Shown one piece after another: positions 35,701-46,943 of a stretch of 64,000 nucleotides of DNA (within the stretch, counting starts at the first letter, position 1; every line of letters begins with the position of its first letter). This DNA comes from Arthrinium phaeospermum (taxonomy: Eukaryota > Ascomycota > Sordariomycetes > Amphisphaeriales > Apiosporaceae), in the NCBI GenBank assembly GCA_006503535.1, contig QYRS01000011.1:2232001-2296000 (forward strand), read 5' to 3'. Position numbers and translations under genes: made by a program. The notes below the pieces were generated by a model. It was not told the origin of the DNA and made no database searches. It was given only the letters and a program-made list of their open reading frames with translations.

Positions 35701-37080
35701 TTGAGGGGGAGAACTGAGAGCCATGCTCAGGAAAGCTACGATGGGAAGACAGCAGGTCTCTTGAGCCCCGTACCGTCGAGACTCGAGGTGCTGTGCTCGT
35801 TTGCTCTTTTCAGGGTATGCTAGCTACGGTCGTCTCGATTGGCTGACCCTCCAAGCATGGTTCGAGGTGTAGCTTTCGGTGCTGCTCGGATACGCACACC
35901 AGCTCTGTCTTATGAAGGCATCCGGAGAGCAACGGGGGTTACTCGGTGAACCGGCTTTTGCTATGGGGGTGTAGGGTACGGATCGCCGAGAGTAGGCAGC
36001 GATTTGGACCATCGCATTTGGATGCGTTTCGAGGACTACCTACGCCCGCTGAGCATGAGGAATGCGAAATGCGGTATGTGACAAGATTTTCGATCCCCGA
36101 GGGTGGCTTCTGATTCACCTGCGGGCGTGCTTCGCTCTCGCTCTACGAAACTGGAAGAAACAAAGTGTTGAGAACATTGTCCACAGGGAGAAGAGCTACG
36201 AAGGGCGTTAACGATCCAGGTCATCTTCCCCCAAGCTCTGCCTGCGCTTGGTATGTAGCCCTTTGTTGGTTTGATTGATGTCTGGGGGGGAATCTATGAG
36301 AGTGGGATCCAGGACCCTGGAGCAAGTCTGTGTGGTCTTGGTTGCGTGAAGGCTATCTATCTAGGCTGACTCTCGGCCAGCATCACTACAGCAAGTAGAA
36401 AGAAAAATACGAAACGGGCCCTCCTCATCCCCCTCCTCCGTGCTGCTCCCTCATGGTTCTTTCGCGCTCAAAATCTACAAATGCACAACCAGATACAAAA
36501 CATCCGAGAAGTTCGTCAGCAGGAGTGGCCACCGAAGAGAGACGATCTCGTAGCCACCAAATCCAAACCCGGATTCGAGGGACCTGGTGCTGGCGGAGCC
36601 ATGCAAAGCAGTGAAGTCGTTTTCGCCACTTGTTACATCGATCCTACCAATTGCGATGACAGTCTCGATCTTGGACTTGTCCACACGGCTTGAGCTCGAT
36701 CGAAGGGGCGAGCGATGGAGGCAAGAAGGAGCCTTGACCTCAGGCGTGAATGTTTGTTTGCTTTGCTGGTATGATGACACCTACCGATCGTCCTACCTAC
36801 CTACCGCATCAGTCACCCCCGACAAGCTGGGGACGGGAAAATAGGAGATCTAGCAACCTGCGTGCTTCTCTTACTGGGCTTCTTTTGGTTGCTTGGGGTC
36901 GTTCCTCGCCGTGAATTCCTACTTTGGGCCAAGGTCTCGCGAGGGTTACGTGTCGGGGTAGCTACGTGTACGTGTGGAATCGGGTCCGGCTCCACGTGGC
37001 CATTTGCCGGCAGCCGACGACGCTCACCGTCTCGGCCAGCGCAGGAGCTTGACCTCAAAGACCCTCCGGCGATCAGATAA

Positions 37081-37221
37081 CTGCTTGAATCGGCGAATCG
37101 GCGCGCACCCGGCTTCTTTCTGCCTCAGCATCATCGGACGGGCAACGGGAGCTCTGTGTGATCGGTCACCTGGGGCACGAGGATACTGACTACGAACGAG
37201 CAGATGATGCTATGGGCCATT
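37081..37221 (+). repeat. diverged direct repeat, copy A
   Basis: This copy starts CTGCTTGA and ends in GGATACTGACTACGA...GCAGATGATGCT. It aligns with copy B at 37421-37534. The best-conserved blocks are GGCAA (GGACGGGCAA versus GGAAGGGCAA), CCTGGGGC and the 15-base GGATACTGACTACGA. Substitutions and indels between copies are mixed in type. It may be an old tandem duplication or a remnant of a repeated element. Confidence 0.6.
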
Positions 37222-37420
37222 ACGACGCGGCTTTTTGCTGTCAACTATCCACTGGCATGGTGTCGAGATAACCCACGAGATTTTGCTATATGCTTGACTA
37301 GGCAATTCCATCTCAACATCAGGACACGTAATGTACACATACCCGCGGTCGACATCCAACGGGGTTAGGCTACTGATCGCGAATAGTAGGTCGACTATAA
37401 CGAACGTGGCAGCCAGCTAG

Positions 37421-37534
37421 CTGCTTGACGGGACGCACGCGGATGTCTGTCCTCGCATCGGAAGGGCAATATGAGCAGCCTGCCTGGGGCGGTAGGATAC
37501 TGACTACGAGAGAGCAGGTGATGCTCTAAGCCAT
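37421..37534 (+). repeat. diverged direct repeat, copy B
   Basis: This is the partner of copy A, offset by about 310-340 bases and about 27 bases shorter. It shares the same order of conserved blocks, ending GGATACTGACTACGAGAGAG then GGTGATGCTCTAAGCC. No coding frame spans either copy. Confidence 0.6.
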
Positions 37535-37734
37535 AAAGAATGCGCAATTCTACCTCCACATAGAATAAGCAATGGGGGCATCCCGTGACTGTCTCTCTGG
37601 GGAGGGGGGCTGTGGTAGTCATCACAAAGAGTATGTGAGATGCTATGGATCATCCCGAGGCGTTCGGCCCTCTTGGGGCCCGGCCGTAACCGCCGAGGAC
37701 GCGTAAGATGTTTAGCTCGCGACGGCAGGATGTG

Positions 37735-37758
37735 AGTCAGTCAGTCAGTCAGTCAGTC
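37735..37758. repeat. AGTC tetranucleotide microsatellite, six units
   Basis: Six perfect AGTC units lie 200 bases downstream of the diverged direct repeats, in non-coding sequence. Confidence 0.9.
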
Positions 37759-40700
37759 GGCCTGCCATGTGCTTGATGGGGCGCAGCTTCCCGTCAAGCA
37801 TCGGATAAGTACCGGGAGAACTCGGCGACAACCGTCTGTCTCCTTCCGGAGTTGGATGCTGTTGCTGGCTGATCACGAGAGCAAAGTAGATGAAGCTTTG
37901 CCGCCTCGGAGATCTCTCGGTCGTAATCGCAGGGGCACGAGCAGCGCGAAAAAAAAATAGAAGACGCCGACCCCCGAAGTGAAAGATGCCAGTTTTGAGG
38001 CTGTACTGCTGATCCCGGTTTACATACAAGGCTGCTACTGCTGCTGTTGCGCGAAAACACGAGTCAAGATTTTCGAGTCAAGGGCCTCCCCGATGAGAGA
38101 CCGAGAGAAGGAGAGAGGAAGTTCGTTTCGTGTTTGAGATTATTCGGTTTCGAAACGTCCTCGATGCAAATCCGGGGCTACAGTTTCCGTCTGATGTTTA
38201 AAACAGAGGGCTGAAACTACGTTGACATGTGGTGGCATGCGCATCCGACTGTTGGAGCCAATGGGCGATCTACACGACTCCTGCGACAGGCCTACAACTC
38301 GATGGCTCACGATGTGCAATTCTCATGAAACTGACGGCTGACATTTCTTGTCGTTCTTCAACGGATGGTCGTCGTCATCAGCTCTGATGGCGCGCAATGA
38401 TAAGACACCACCGATACAGTCGAGACGGATAAACCCCGGTAGCTCGGTCAGGAATCAGGCCCAGCTCCATATCTGGCTGGCTAACACCAGGCGTCGAGCT
38501 GATACGAAAGGATTTACGATGAGGCAAACGGGTTTTACGATTTGCAGCGCAGCGCAGCTAAGCGTGATGGCGCAGCATGGATCGCCCGTCCCACTTAGCC
38601 AGTGGGATACGAGCTTCACATTAGGAATTGCAAATACGACCTCGCGTCTCTGGACAGCACGCGAGGGCGCCTGTCGTTTCTTGGTCTGGAGAGGGACCTG
38701 ATGTTTCGGTTCGAGGAAGTTTATGGTTAAGGGCTCCCGCGGTTGGGTGGAGAGCCCGGCGACGACTGGGAGGAGCCATGTAAGGAATTGCGATTGGGCT
38801 CTTGCAATTGCTGCAAGAAGCAAGCTCTTCGTACGGCTGCCCTGCTCACATGGGGCCCTTCGCAAGGCGAGAATAGCGAGGCGACCAGCAAATCAAATCC
38901 CGCATGCATCGTATCATCCATCACTGTACTCTGCGCCGCAAGCAACGTGCCAGCCTACTGGCATACTTTTCTACCAAGTTTCATGTCGACGGCATATACG
39001 GAACTACGTCGCAACGGCTAAGTAAAAGCTTGCATGCATGCACTTGGAATGAATGGCAAGGTTGGCGTCTACGCCAAATAAGCTTACCTGCTTGCTTTAC
39101 ACAAGTAACGTCGTTGTCGTCGTCGTCGTCGATTCCCATCCCAGCCGATGGCGGGGGTGGTTAAATGCCTCGTTCGGCGTTTCAGGGATCGGCAATCGGA
39201 GGCTTTACTGTGCATCGTCTTTTTTCTTCTTCGTTTCTTTTCCGATTCTCACCTGACGCCTTGCCGACGTGGGCCCGAACACCACCGACCGGCCTTGCTC
39301 ACTAAACAGATACACTTGACTCTGCCTTGGCATACCATGACCAGTCCATACCGAACGGTTGGTATCCGGGAAACGCACTATTGTACATGCTACAGGCTAA
39401 CGCCGTCGTTGGCGGTGCAACCGCTTTCCAACGGCGGGAGACTTCAGACGATAGGTCGAGGGCGAAGCTGGAAGATGGCAGGAAAGGCCTGGTTAGAAAT
39501 GCCTCCTCCGGGCCGAGGAACATATCCTGCCCTGCCATTCGCCACAAACAATTGAGAAAAAGTCCCTGTCGATCGCCCGAGCTCCGAGCCTCTTGTTTCT
39601 TGTTTCGGGCATCTCGGGTTGTCTGCGCCTTCTGCTGCCATAGGCCATAGGCCAAGCGTGATGTGCGGCCAAGAATGCCAGATGTGTCGTTGTTTGGGGA
39701 ATCTCTACCCCGCGGCCCTAGGCCTGGACTGCAAGGAAGGGAGGGAGGGATTTGGAGATGGACGGACAAACTTGAGCCTCTTCCGCCGTGTCATGCCAAC
39801 CTCTTCCAGCTGCGTCGCCTTCCTGCCTCACCAGAGTTTTTCCTTTTTCCTTTTGCCTCGAAACTTTGACCACGCAATCCATCCGACACACCTACATACT
39901 GACTTACATACATACATGCAGCGTGTGTGAACAAGTGTCGACTTGACTTCCGGGATGTGGGCTATTATTAGCAAACTCAGCAGCTTGGCGGATTCCGCCG
40001 CATACTCCAAGTGAGCGGTGAATGTCGTAAGCCAGACAGACAGAAGCTGAAAATCTACGGAGTATGGCGAAACTGAACGAGTCGTTTTTTGCACGTGTAC
40101 GGAGTATGTACGTGTAACCTCAACCGCCAGCCCCCCACCAGCATATGCGCCTGCTTGACATTGACGATGCATGAGCGACGGAATGCAGCAATTATGATTG
40201 ATCCCGACATGGTTACAGCTGAATTACCGAAGCGAACGACGTACATGCGAGTCGGACATGCGCGCGTGAGGCTGGGTAATGCAAATCCAGACCAACCTAT
40301 TACTACGTGCTAGGTTCTTTTACGTATACGCTACCAAGCCAAGCAGCAACGTGGAATGGAATTGAGAAAATGTCATCGTATCAGATTGGTAGGGGTAGGC
40401 AGGCGGGCAGGCAGGCGAGTCCAGCCCATTCCGCAATCCGTCGTTCCGGGGGGAGACAGGAGGTAGGAGGCGGCGCATTTCGGAGGGGCTTTTACTTACC
40501 TACCTTGCCATCCCCCCGCCGCTTTCGTACACACCGTCCATCGCGAGACATGCCATCCTACCTGGTCGCGACCCCTCACTTCAGCCCCTCAGCCGTTTGA
40601 CATTGAAGACCGACCTGCATTAACGCGCAGGCCCGACCCCCGATTAAGATTGGACGATAAGATGCTGACCGACACCTGAGCGATGGGAATACGGGTCTCA

Positions 40701-41180
40701 GGGAGGAGCCAAGCACCTATTTTTCTTCTTCTTCTGCTCTCCTTATCTACACATCTATCGCTGCGCTTGCGACATTGGGCCTAATTAATGCATGCAATAA
40801 CAAGCGGTGTCACTAGCGATACCCCGCGTCTTGCGTCTTTTGCTTTAGCTTGGCGGAGGATGCATAGTGGTGAGAGAGAGGTGAGAAGCGAAGCAGAACT
40901 AAAAGCAGTTTTTGATGGTGCCAACCCCAACCCCTGAACCGTGCCGGCGGGAGAGAGAGAGGGAAAAACAAAAGCAACGGTTTCTGATTTACATCTTGTC
41001 TCTCGCTCTCTAATCGCTCTAATCGGGAACGGGCGGGGTATAATCTACTGTACTACTTAACCGATGAGTTCGGGCCAGACATTAATTGATTAGACATGGA
41101 TGGACTGTGAAACACGCACACATACGCACACCCGGCACCGGGGCAACCAGCGGACACGAGCCTATCGGCAAATGCTGCTG

Positions 41181-41222
41181 CTGACCACTCACTGACCGCT
41201 GACCACTGACTGACCACTGACC
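41181..41222. repeat. CTGACCACTGAC minisatellite-like array
   Basis: About four imperfect 10-12-base units built on TGACC (CTGACCACTCA, CTGACCGCTGACC, ACTGACTGACC). The complementary motif GGTCA is arrayed at 42078-42107, about 860 bases away. Confidence 0.6.
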
Positions 41223-41546
41223 TACCATGGGTTGCTTGCATGCATGATTTTGTTCATTTTTCTTCTTCTTTCCTTCTCTGCGCTGCGCTGCGTCGCGTCG
41301 CCCCAGCGCATGAACGAGACTCCGAGAGAAGGGCAATGGAAGGTGAGGAATGGATAGGGAGAGAAGAATAAAAGTGGTGAACTAGTAACGGTGAAGCGCC
41401 GGTAGGCTATGCGATTGGCACAGCACAGCACAGACAGAGGTCCCGCCCCTTGGGTGATGGATGATCCATTCTCCATTCCATCGAGGCGCGCCCCCGGTTG
41501 GTCGCCCTTCCAGATGGGAGATGGGCCATCCTCCACCCGGGGCCCA

Positions 41547-41561
41547 GGGGGGGGGGGGGGG
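41547..41561. repeat. 15-base G homopolymer
   Basis: An uninterrupted run of 15 guanines preceded by CCCGGGGCCCA. It could form a G-quadruplex. Exact length may be uncertain in the assembly. Confidence 0.85.
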
Positions 41562-42077
41562 AGAATCTTTCGTAGACTTCTAGAATGAAAAATTGCTGGT
41601 TTGATTCGCTGCTGCCAGCAAAGCGACGAGGGCAGGTGCATTGGTGCAGCGAGCGTCGTCGGCGCTGCTACTGCGCTGCTGCGGCGAGGCGGCGGGGTCG
41701 GTTCCTCGAGGGACACGCACCAGGCACGGTCTGGTCCCCCGGATCACGAACCCGGACCATCTTTGATTGCTGGGTGGATTTTTCTCTCTTTCACACACTC
41801 TCTCACTTGTTCTTTGGCATGAAGAGTTAAGAGAGGGTGGGGACGACGCTACTGCACTCACTTCTGCACCGGGGAGCAGCAGATTGATCTTCCGCCCAGA
41901 CCGACGTTTTCGACCACCAAATCGTTGCTTTTCTAACCTTAGATGCGAAATGCAAGTGTTTTGCTGCCGCTGCTCTCTGGTCTGGTCGATCGTCACCCGC
42001 ATTTGTCTGTTCGCTGCCGGTTCTTTGCTGCTGCTGCTGCTCCATCCCAAAGCATGTATGTAATGCAATGTAGGGCA

Positions 42078-42107
42078 GGTCGTCGGTCAGCGGTCAACGG
42101 TCAACGG
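42078..42107. repeat. GGTCA short tandem array
   Basis: Four GGTC(A) units (GGTCGTC, GGTCAGC, GGTCAAC, GGTCAAC) form 7-mers in tandem. They are in inverted orientation relative to the TGACC array at 41181-41222. Confidence 0.55.
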
Positions 42108-45100
42108 AGCTGAGGTGAGGTGAGCTGAGATGAGTGAATGGATTCATGTTTAATTATATTGACTATTTGGATGTATGCGCAAAGAGCATTGAAGACTGAG
42201 GAAATGACGAAACAATACCGAAAACCAAATTATAGGGTCATCGGACCGGGACAGCATCCCACTCGCCACAGTGCCAATTGGGCAGATCTGGCGACTATTG
42301 GCAGTTAATTGAAGATCGATAAGTAATAAACAGACACGAGACCTGAGTCGATGGCCTTTGATTATTGGGAATTACGGTGTAAATTGAAAACAAATGATTA
42401 AATCTCCCCGCTCATTTACCTTTGCTCACCTGTTTGCCCGTCGTTCAATCACAGCCCGTCCCGGGGCACTGAGCTGGCTGGGCAAATGGGCGATGGGCTG
42501 GGCTTTCTGGTTGCTGGCTGGCCCCTTCAGCTGGGTCGTTCGTCGACCTGTTCCAATAGCGTAGCGTCGGCCGCGGCTCGAACCATTTTCGGAGAGTTCC
42601 CAAGGGATTGGACCACCACCGCTCTCGCTCGCTCTGCTAGTCTCTTGGTCTCTCTCCTACCAGTCGCTGACAACACACACTTACACCACGCCGGGTCACC
42701 TCGCCTTGGGATCCCCGGGACATGGATGGGTTGATGGATATCCGTTTTCAGAAGGTGTGATCTGATCTGATCCCGTCAGCTTTCTTAGTGCAGGCTGGGC
42801 TCCTCTCTCTCTCTCCTTGTACCCAAGGACCAAGGGACCCCCCTCTTTGTGCACCCCACGTGCGATCCATTGGACCGCTGCTGCTCCCAGCAGAGAGCAG
42901 CAGCACCACCCAACCATCCCTTCATTATCCCTCTGCGGGTGCTGAAAGGAGCAGGTGAGTGAGTGAGTGAGGCTGAAGCTAGATTGAGTGCAGCGCCCAG
43001 AGCAGAGGGGTAGGTCGAAGTGAGAGGGGGCTAAAGATGTACATAGTGTATAGTGGCAGCGCGAGGGGATAATGGGAATTTGGGAATTCACCGGCCCCCT
43101 TCTGCCATGCCACATGCCAGTCCGTGGGCTGTGAATAGTGAAAATAGTGTCCGGCTTGGTGCTTTCTTTCAGATCGAATGCCAATCCAATGCTAGCTTAG
43201 CTTTGTAGGTAGATCTGCGGGCGTTCGCTACACCAACCTTCTAGTCGGTTTTGGCTTTTCCTGGGGAGGGCTTGGGGGAATCGAGAGTTTTTCTATTCCT
43301 GTGTCTCATCGCATCGTCAGGGAGGAAACCCAAAGCCCCCTCCACCCAATGAAAAAACACCCCGACGCCGCCGCCGCCGCCCTGCCGTGTCGTCGTCTGT
43401 TTTTTTTCTCTTATCTCGCACACCCCCTCACCCTCCCCTGTGTTACTGCTTACTCAAAGCAAAGCCAAGCCAAGAAAAGGCTCTCGTCTTCTCCCACAAC
43501 AGAGCCCCAAAAGGTGACGAGAGAGAGAGAGCGGGGGAGAAGTAACAAACCCCGGCTGGCTCATTACCACGTACATATCCGTATGTACACACACAACAGC
43601 AGCAAACATTTTACATTACCACCATCCCACCTCACTTTTACTTGGCCCGCCCATCCATGCCCATCCCATCCGTACATTCATCCGGATCTGACACAGACGC
43701 ACACAATCCACGGCGCACACGCTTCCCGCTCTGCTCGCATATGAAATAGCTACCAAATACGTACAACTCTCGTCTCCGTACAGAGCAAAGGCTAGTGTGC
43801 GTAATCCTCTTATCATCATCCGCCGCCTTGGAACTCTTGGACATTGCTCTCGTCTCACGTCTCACGCCTGGCACTCTCTTTTCTCTCCCCCATCCACTTT
43901 CTCCACCTCCACACTTTTGATGCCGCAATATCCGACTCCCTGTTAGTTATTACAACCACTCTCTGCTCTTTTATCTGCGACCGCCGAGCTTCTCTGGGGC
44001 CTACCGCTACTGCTGCGTCTGCTGCGTGCTGCGTGCTGCTGCGACTGCTACCGCTACCTACCGCCCATCATCCATCGGCCGCCGACCGCCAAAACTTGGA
44101 AACCAGTCCCATTCAATTTTCCATTTCATCATCATAGCCAGCTGTTATCATTAGTCCAATTATCCCGGAACTAAAAACAAACCTGCATGCAGGAAACACT
44201 ATACCTGCTCCAGTCTCGTGCAGCAATTAACATATAGCCGTTGACATCGTCGTCATTCCCGGCGCCATCATCATTCCACTCTTCACACCTACCTTTTTGT
44301 TCCTTCTCTCTCGATGTGGTTTTCGAAGAATTGTTCTAGTAGAAGCTGAGGCCACCCCAACCCCCGGTCCAGGACCCGTCGAAGACACCCCCGTCGCCTG
44401 CTCGCTCTGCCACTCACACTCGAACCAGCACTCCATCCACCCTGGTTCCTCCTCCTTCACCCCTTCTACATACCACTTGTACCAGACCACACTTGCCGGG
44501 GGGTCGTTCTGTGTTCCTCGCTCGCTCTCATTTTCCTCTCTGTTCACGCAAAATTGCAGTTGGCACCTGCGCTGCCAATAGTCCGGCCAAGCCGAAATCA
44601 GTTCCATTGTACGCGACTGAACCCACCCCAGTTGATCCCAATGTGTGCATTTCGGTGACAGGCCCGCACGCACCCTCTGGCTGTTCGCCCGCGCGAGGCC
44701 CTGCGAGGCCCCTATTGCTGCAGGAGTGCAGGTCCCCAGGAGCGGCAGTACCTTGTCGTGCTGTGTGCTGTGTGTGAGGCTCCGCCCGGGTGGCCCTGAA
44801 GGGGAAAGGAGTCGTTCTTTCGTCGAACCGGCAGGACGGAGAACAGTGTGAGGTCCCAGTTGTGTGTCCCGCTCCTGCTGCTGCTGCCCATCATCGACCG
44901 CAGAGCCACCACGCCGCCCTGTCTGTTCGGGAAGGGGTGCGCGCGCGCGTGTGGAGGCAATTGGCCGGGACTGTATAAAGAGATCTCTGGACGGATCGCG
45001 ACCAATCAATCTCGATTCGGTCTACTACCACCACGACGACGCCGGTAGCCGCGACCGAAATTGAACAAATACGACACTCGAGAATACGACTATATCGTAA

Positions 45101-45281
45101 CCCGAAACGGCAGCTGGATTGCGTTGTTGTCGTTTGTTGCTGTTGTTACGTGTGTGTCTGTCTGACTTCTGACTTCTTACTTCTTCCTCCTCATCATTTG
45201 TTGTTTGTCGTTTGTGTCGTCAGTTATTGCTGTCATCCCTCAGTCAGCAATCGAAACCCAATTATTTGTCAGTCGCCCAAA

Positions 45282-46943
45282 ATGACATCGGTCCAGAGCT
45301 TCAGTGGCCTCAGGTCCATACGGTCCAGCGAAAAGATGCACAAGTCGCGGAGTAAGGTGGTGAAGCCGATCCTCAAGAAATTCTCGTCTCAGTCGGAAAA
45401 GAACTCGTTGGATTTGGACCGGTCGTGGGATGAGCAAGATGAGCCCTTTCGCTACCAGAGCTCGACGGGAGCTTGGGAGGCAGGCGTGGAGGACGGCGCC
45501 TTCTGCGCGACAGGCCTCAACCGAACCAGCTCGACCAAGGACGTTAGCTTTGCCCTGGGCGCCGAACCTACAGGGCGCAGCTCCCTCACCAGCATGCGCT
45601 TCAGCAACCCTCACCATTCCCGCTCGATTAGCGGCACCAGTCACGTCTCGGTCGCGACTTCTGGCAGCGGCAGCGGTGCCGGTGCGGGCGTTGTGGGCGC
45701 CACAAGCAGCTCAGTTGCGCCGCGCACCTTCATGCACCCCTTCCAGCAGATCCCGCGCACCGCGACCCCTCCCATCTCCTACGCCAACTCGCTGGCCTCG
45801 TCCTATGTCGACAACCGCGACTACTCGCCTACCATCACCGAGGACGAGGACTACAGCTCGACCAACTACGACCTCGCCGACCCCACCACCAGTCACGTCA
45901 GCCTGAATCAATGCAACAACCACAACAGCAGTAGCATGACCAACATCCAGTACCGCCAGCAGCAATTATTACAACAAGTCCCTACGAGCAACCTCAATTC
46001 CCGCTCCCAGCCCAGCCTGAACCCTTCTGGCTCGATATCCCGCCGACCGACACTGACAACGCACCGCACCACCTCGTACTCAGAAGGCCCTCGGTCGCAC
46101 CCGTCATCGCTGCGCATCAACACCACAGCTGCACAATCGCTGTCCACGACGCCCGCCCGTTCTTCGCGATTGGCCAATGTCTCTAGCCAGACCGACCTCA
46201 CCACTGTGGAAGTGTCGACGAGCGGCTCGCCATCCCACCCGCCCCTCCAGAAGTTCTCCTCGCCCTCGAGCACCGTGTCCTCGTCAATTTCGCCCGTGAT
46301 GCGCTCCTCATTCGAGGCCGTCAACTTCCCCCGCCTGCGCGCCAAGTCGGACATCGACACGGCGACTCGCCAAGATCACCTGCGCGAGGCCCGCCGCAAG
46401 TTCGAGGCGCGTGAGCAGGCCAAGGAGGAAAAGTACGCCCGCGAGCAGATCAAGCGCCGCGAGCGCGAGGACAACAAGCGCGCCCTCGAGGCCGAGCGCC
46501 AGGCCAAGGCCCAACGGAAGGAGCGAGAGGCGGCCCTGCTGGCCCTCGAAGCTGCCGAGATGGCCGAGGCGGCCCTGCCCCACAACAAGCAGCACAACCG
46601 CAAGAGCAGCGGCAACAGCAGCGGGCGACCTAGCACGTCGCGCATGCGCAGCAGCCGCACCATCTCGCAGCAGCACCAGCAGCGGGAGCGGGATCAGCTG
46701 CAGGAGCAGCAGCAGCAGGCCGCCGTCCAGGACCCCGAGAAGTTCGCCAGCGGCAACTACGAGAGCATGGAGACTCGCACTCCGCCCGCGTTCGGCCAGC
46801 GGGCCGGCACGGCCCGTGCCCCCAGCTACGAGGCGCCCCGGCGCACGCAGACGGCCAAGCGGAAGACGCACGGCGCCTGGACGGCTTTCATTCTCTGGCT
46901 GCGCACGCGGCTGCTGCGGCTCAAGAAGACGCACAAGCAGTAA
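45282..46943 (+). CDS. serine-rich coiled-coil protein, conserved hypothetical type
   Basis: This is a single-exon protein of 553 residues. The ATG at 45282 (CAAAATGAC) is chosen because the frame extending upstream has no ATG and is not protein-like. The N-terminus is basic and serine-rich (FSGLRSIRSSEKMHKSRSKV, then KPILKKFSSQSEKN), with many Ser/Thr-Pro and RxxS sites typical of phospho-regulated cytoskeletal or signalling scaffolds. A long disordered Ser/Thr/Asn region follows. Residues about 352-431 form a charged coiled coil (AREQIKRREREDNKRALEAE). A Gln-rich stretch precedes a C-terminal amphipathic or membrane-binding tail (WTAFILWLRTRLLRLKK). No enzyme domain is present. The large upstream non-coding region suggests complex regulation. 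The function is unknown. Confidence 0.85.
   Translation: MTSVQSFSGLRSIRSSEKMHKSRSKVVKPILKKFSSQSEKNSLDLDRSWDEQDEPFRYQSSTGAWEAGVEDGAFCATGLNRTSSTKDVSFALGAEPTGRSSLTSMRFSNPHHSRSISGTSHVSVATSGSGSGAGAGVVGATSSSVAPRTFMHPFQQIPRTATPPISYANSLASSYVDNRDYSPTITEDEDYSSTNYDLADPTTSHVSLNQCNNHNSSSMTNIQYRQQQLLQQVPTSNLNSRSQPSLNPSGSISRRPTLTTHRTTSYSEGPRSHPSSLRINTTAAQSLSTTPARSSRLANVSSQTDLTTVEVSTSGSPSHPPLQKFSSPSSTVSSSISPVMRSSFEAVNFPRLRAKSDIDTATRQDHLREARRKFEAREQAKEEKYAREQIKRREREDNKRALEAERQAKAQRKEREAALLALEAAEMAEAALPHNKQHNRKSSGNSSGRPSTSRMRSSRTISQQHQQRERDQLQEQQQQAAVQDPEKFASGNYESMETRTPPAFGQRAGTARAPSYEAPRRTQTAKRKTHGAWTAFILWLRTRLLRLKKTHKQ

Larger units (their letters stand above)
23285..45281. other. 22-kb gene desert
   Basis: Apart from the GT2 promoter at the left and the leader/promoter of the coiled-coil protein gene at the right (pyrimidine-rich, about 43.3-45.28 kb), I see no gene I can support. 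Composition is ordinary rather than AT-rich. There are many short microsatellites, repeated TGCATGCA palindromes, a diverged direct duplication near 37 kb, a G15 run and TGACC/GGTCA arrays. Open frames are short and lack biased codons. Candidate contents are long non-coding transcripts, a long regulatory region, or fully decayed elements. Confidence 0.5.

Noticed and set aside
42560..42600. GGTTCGAGCC on the minus strand as a tRNA B-box
   Set aside because: Flanking bases do not form a T-stem and no cloverleaf could be drawn.
44227..45009. 260-codon minus-strand frame upstream of the coiled-coil gene
   Set aside because: Lies in a pyrimidine-rich leader/promoter of the plus-strand gene. The translation is not protein-like.
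11318..45281. RIP-degraded transposons as the explanation of the gene-poor DNA
   Set aside because: The sequence is not markedly AT-rich, and no transposase, reverse transcriptase or terminal repeats were noticed. A dinucleotide-ratio scan would be needed to exclude old, mild RIP.
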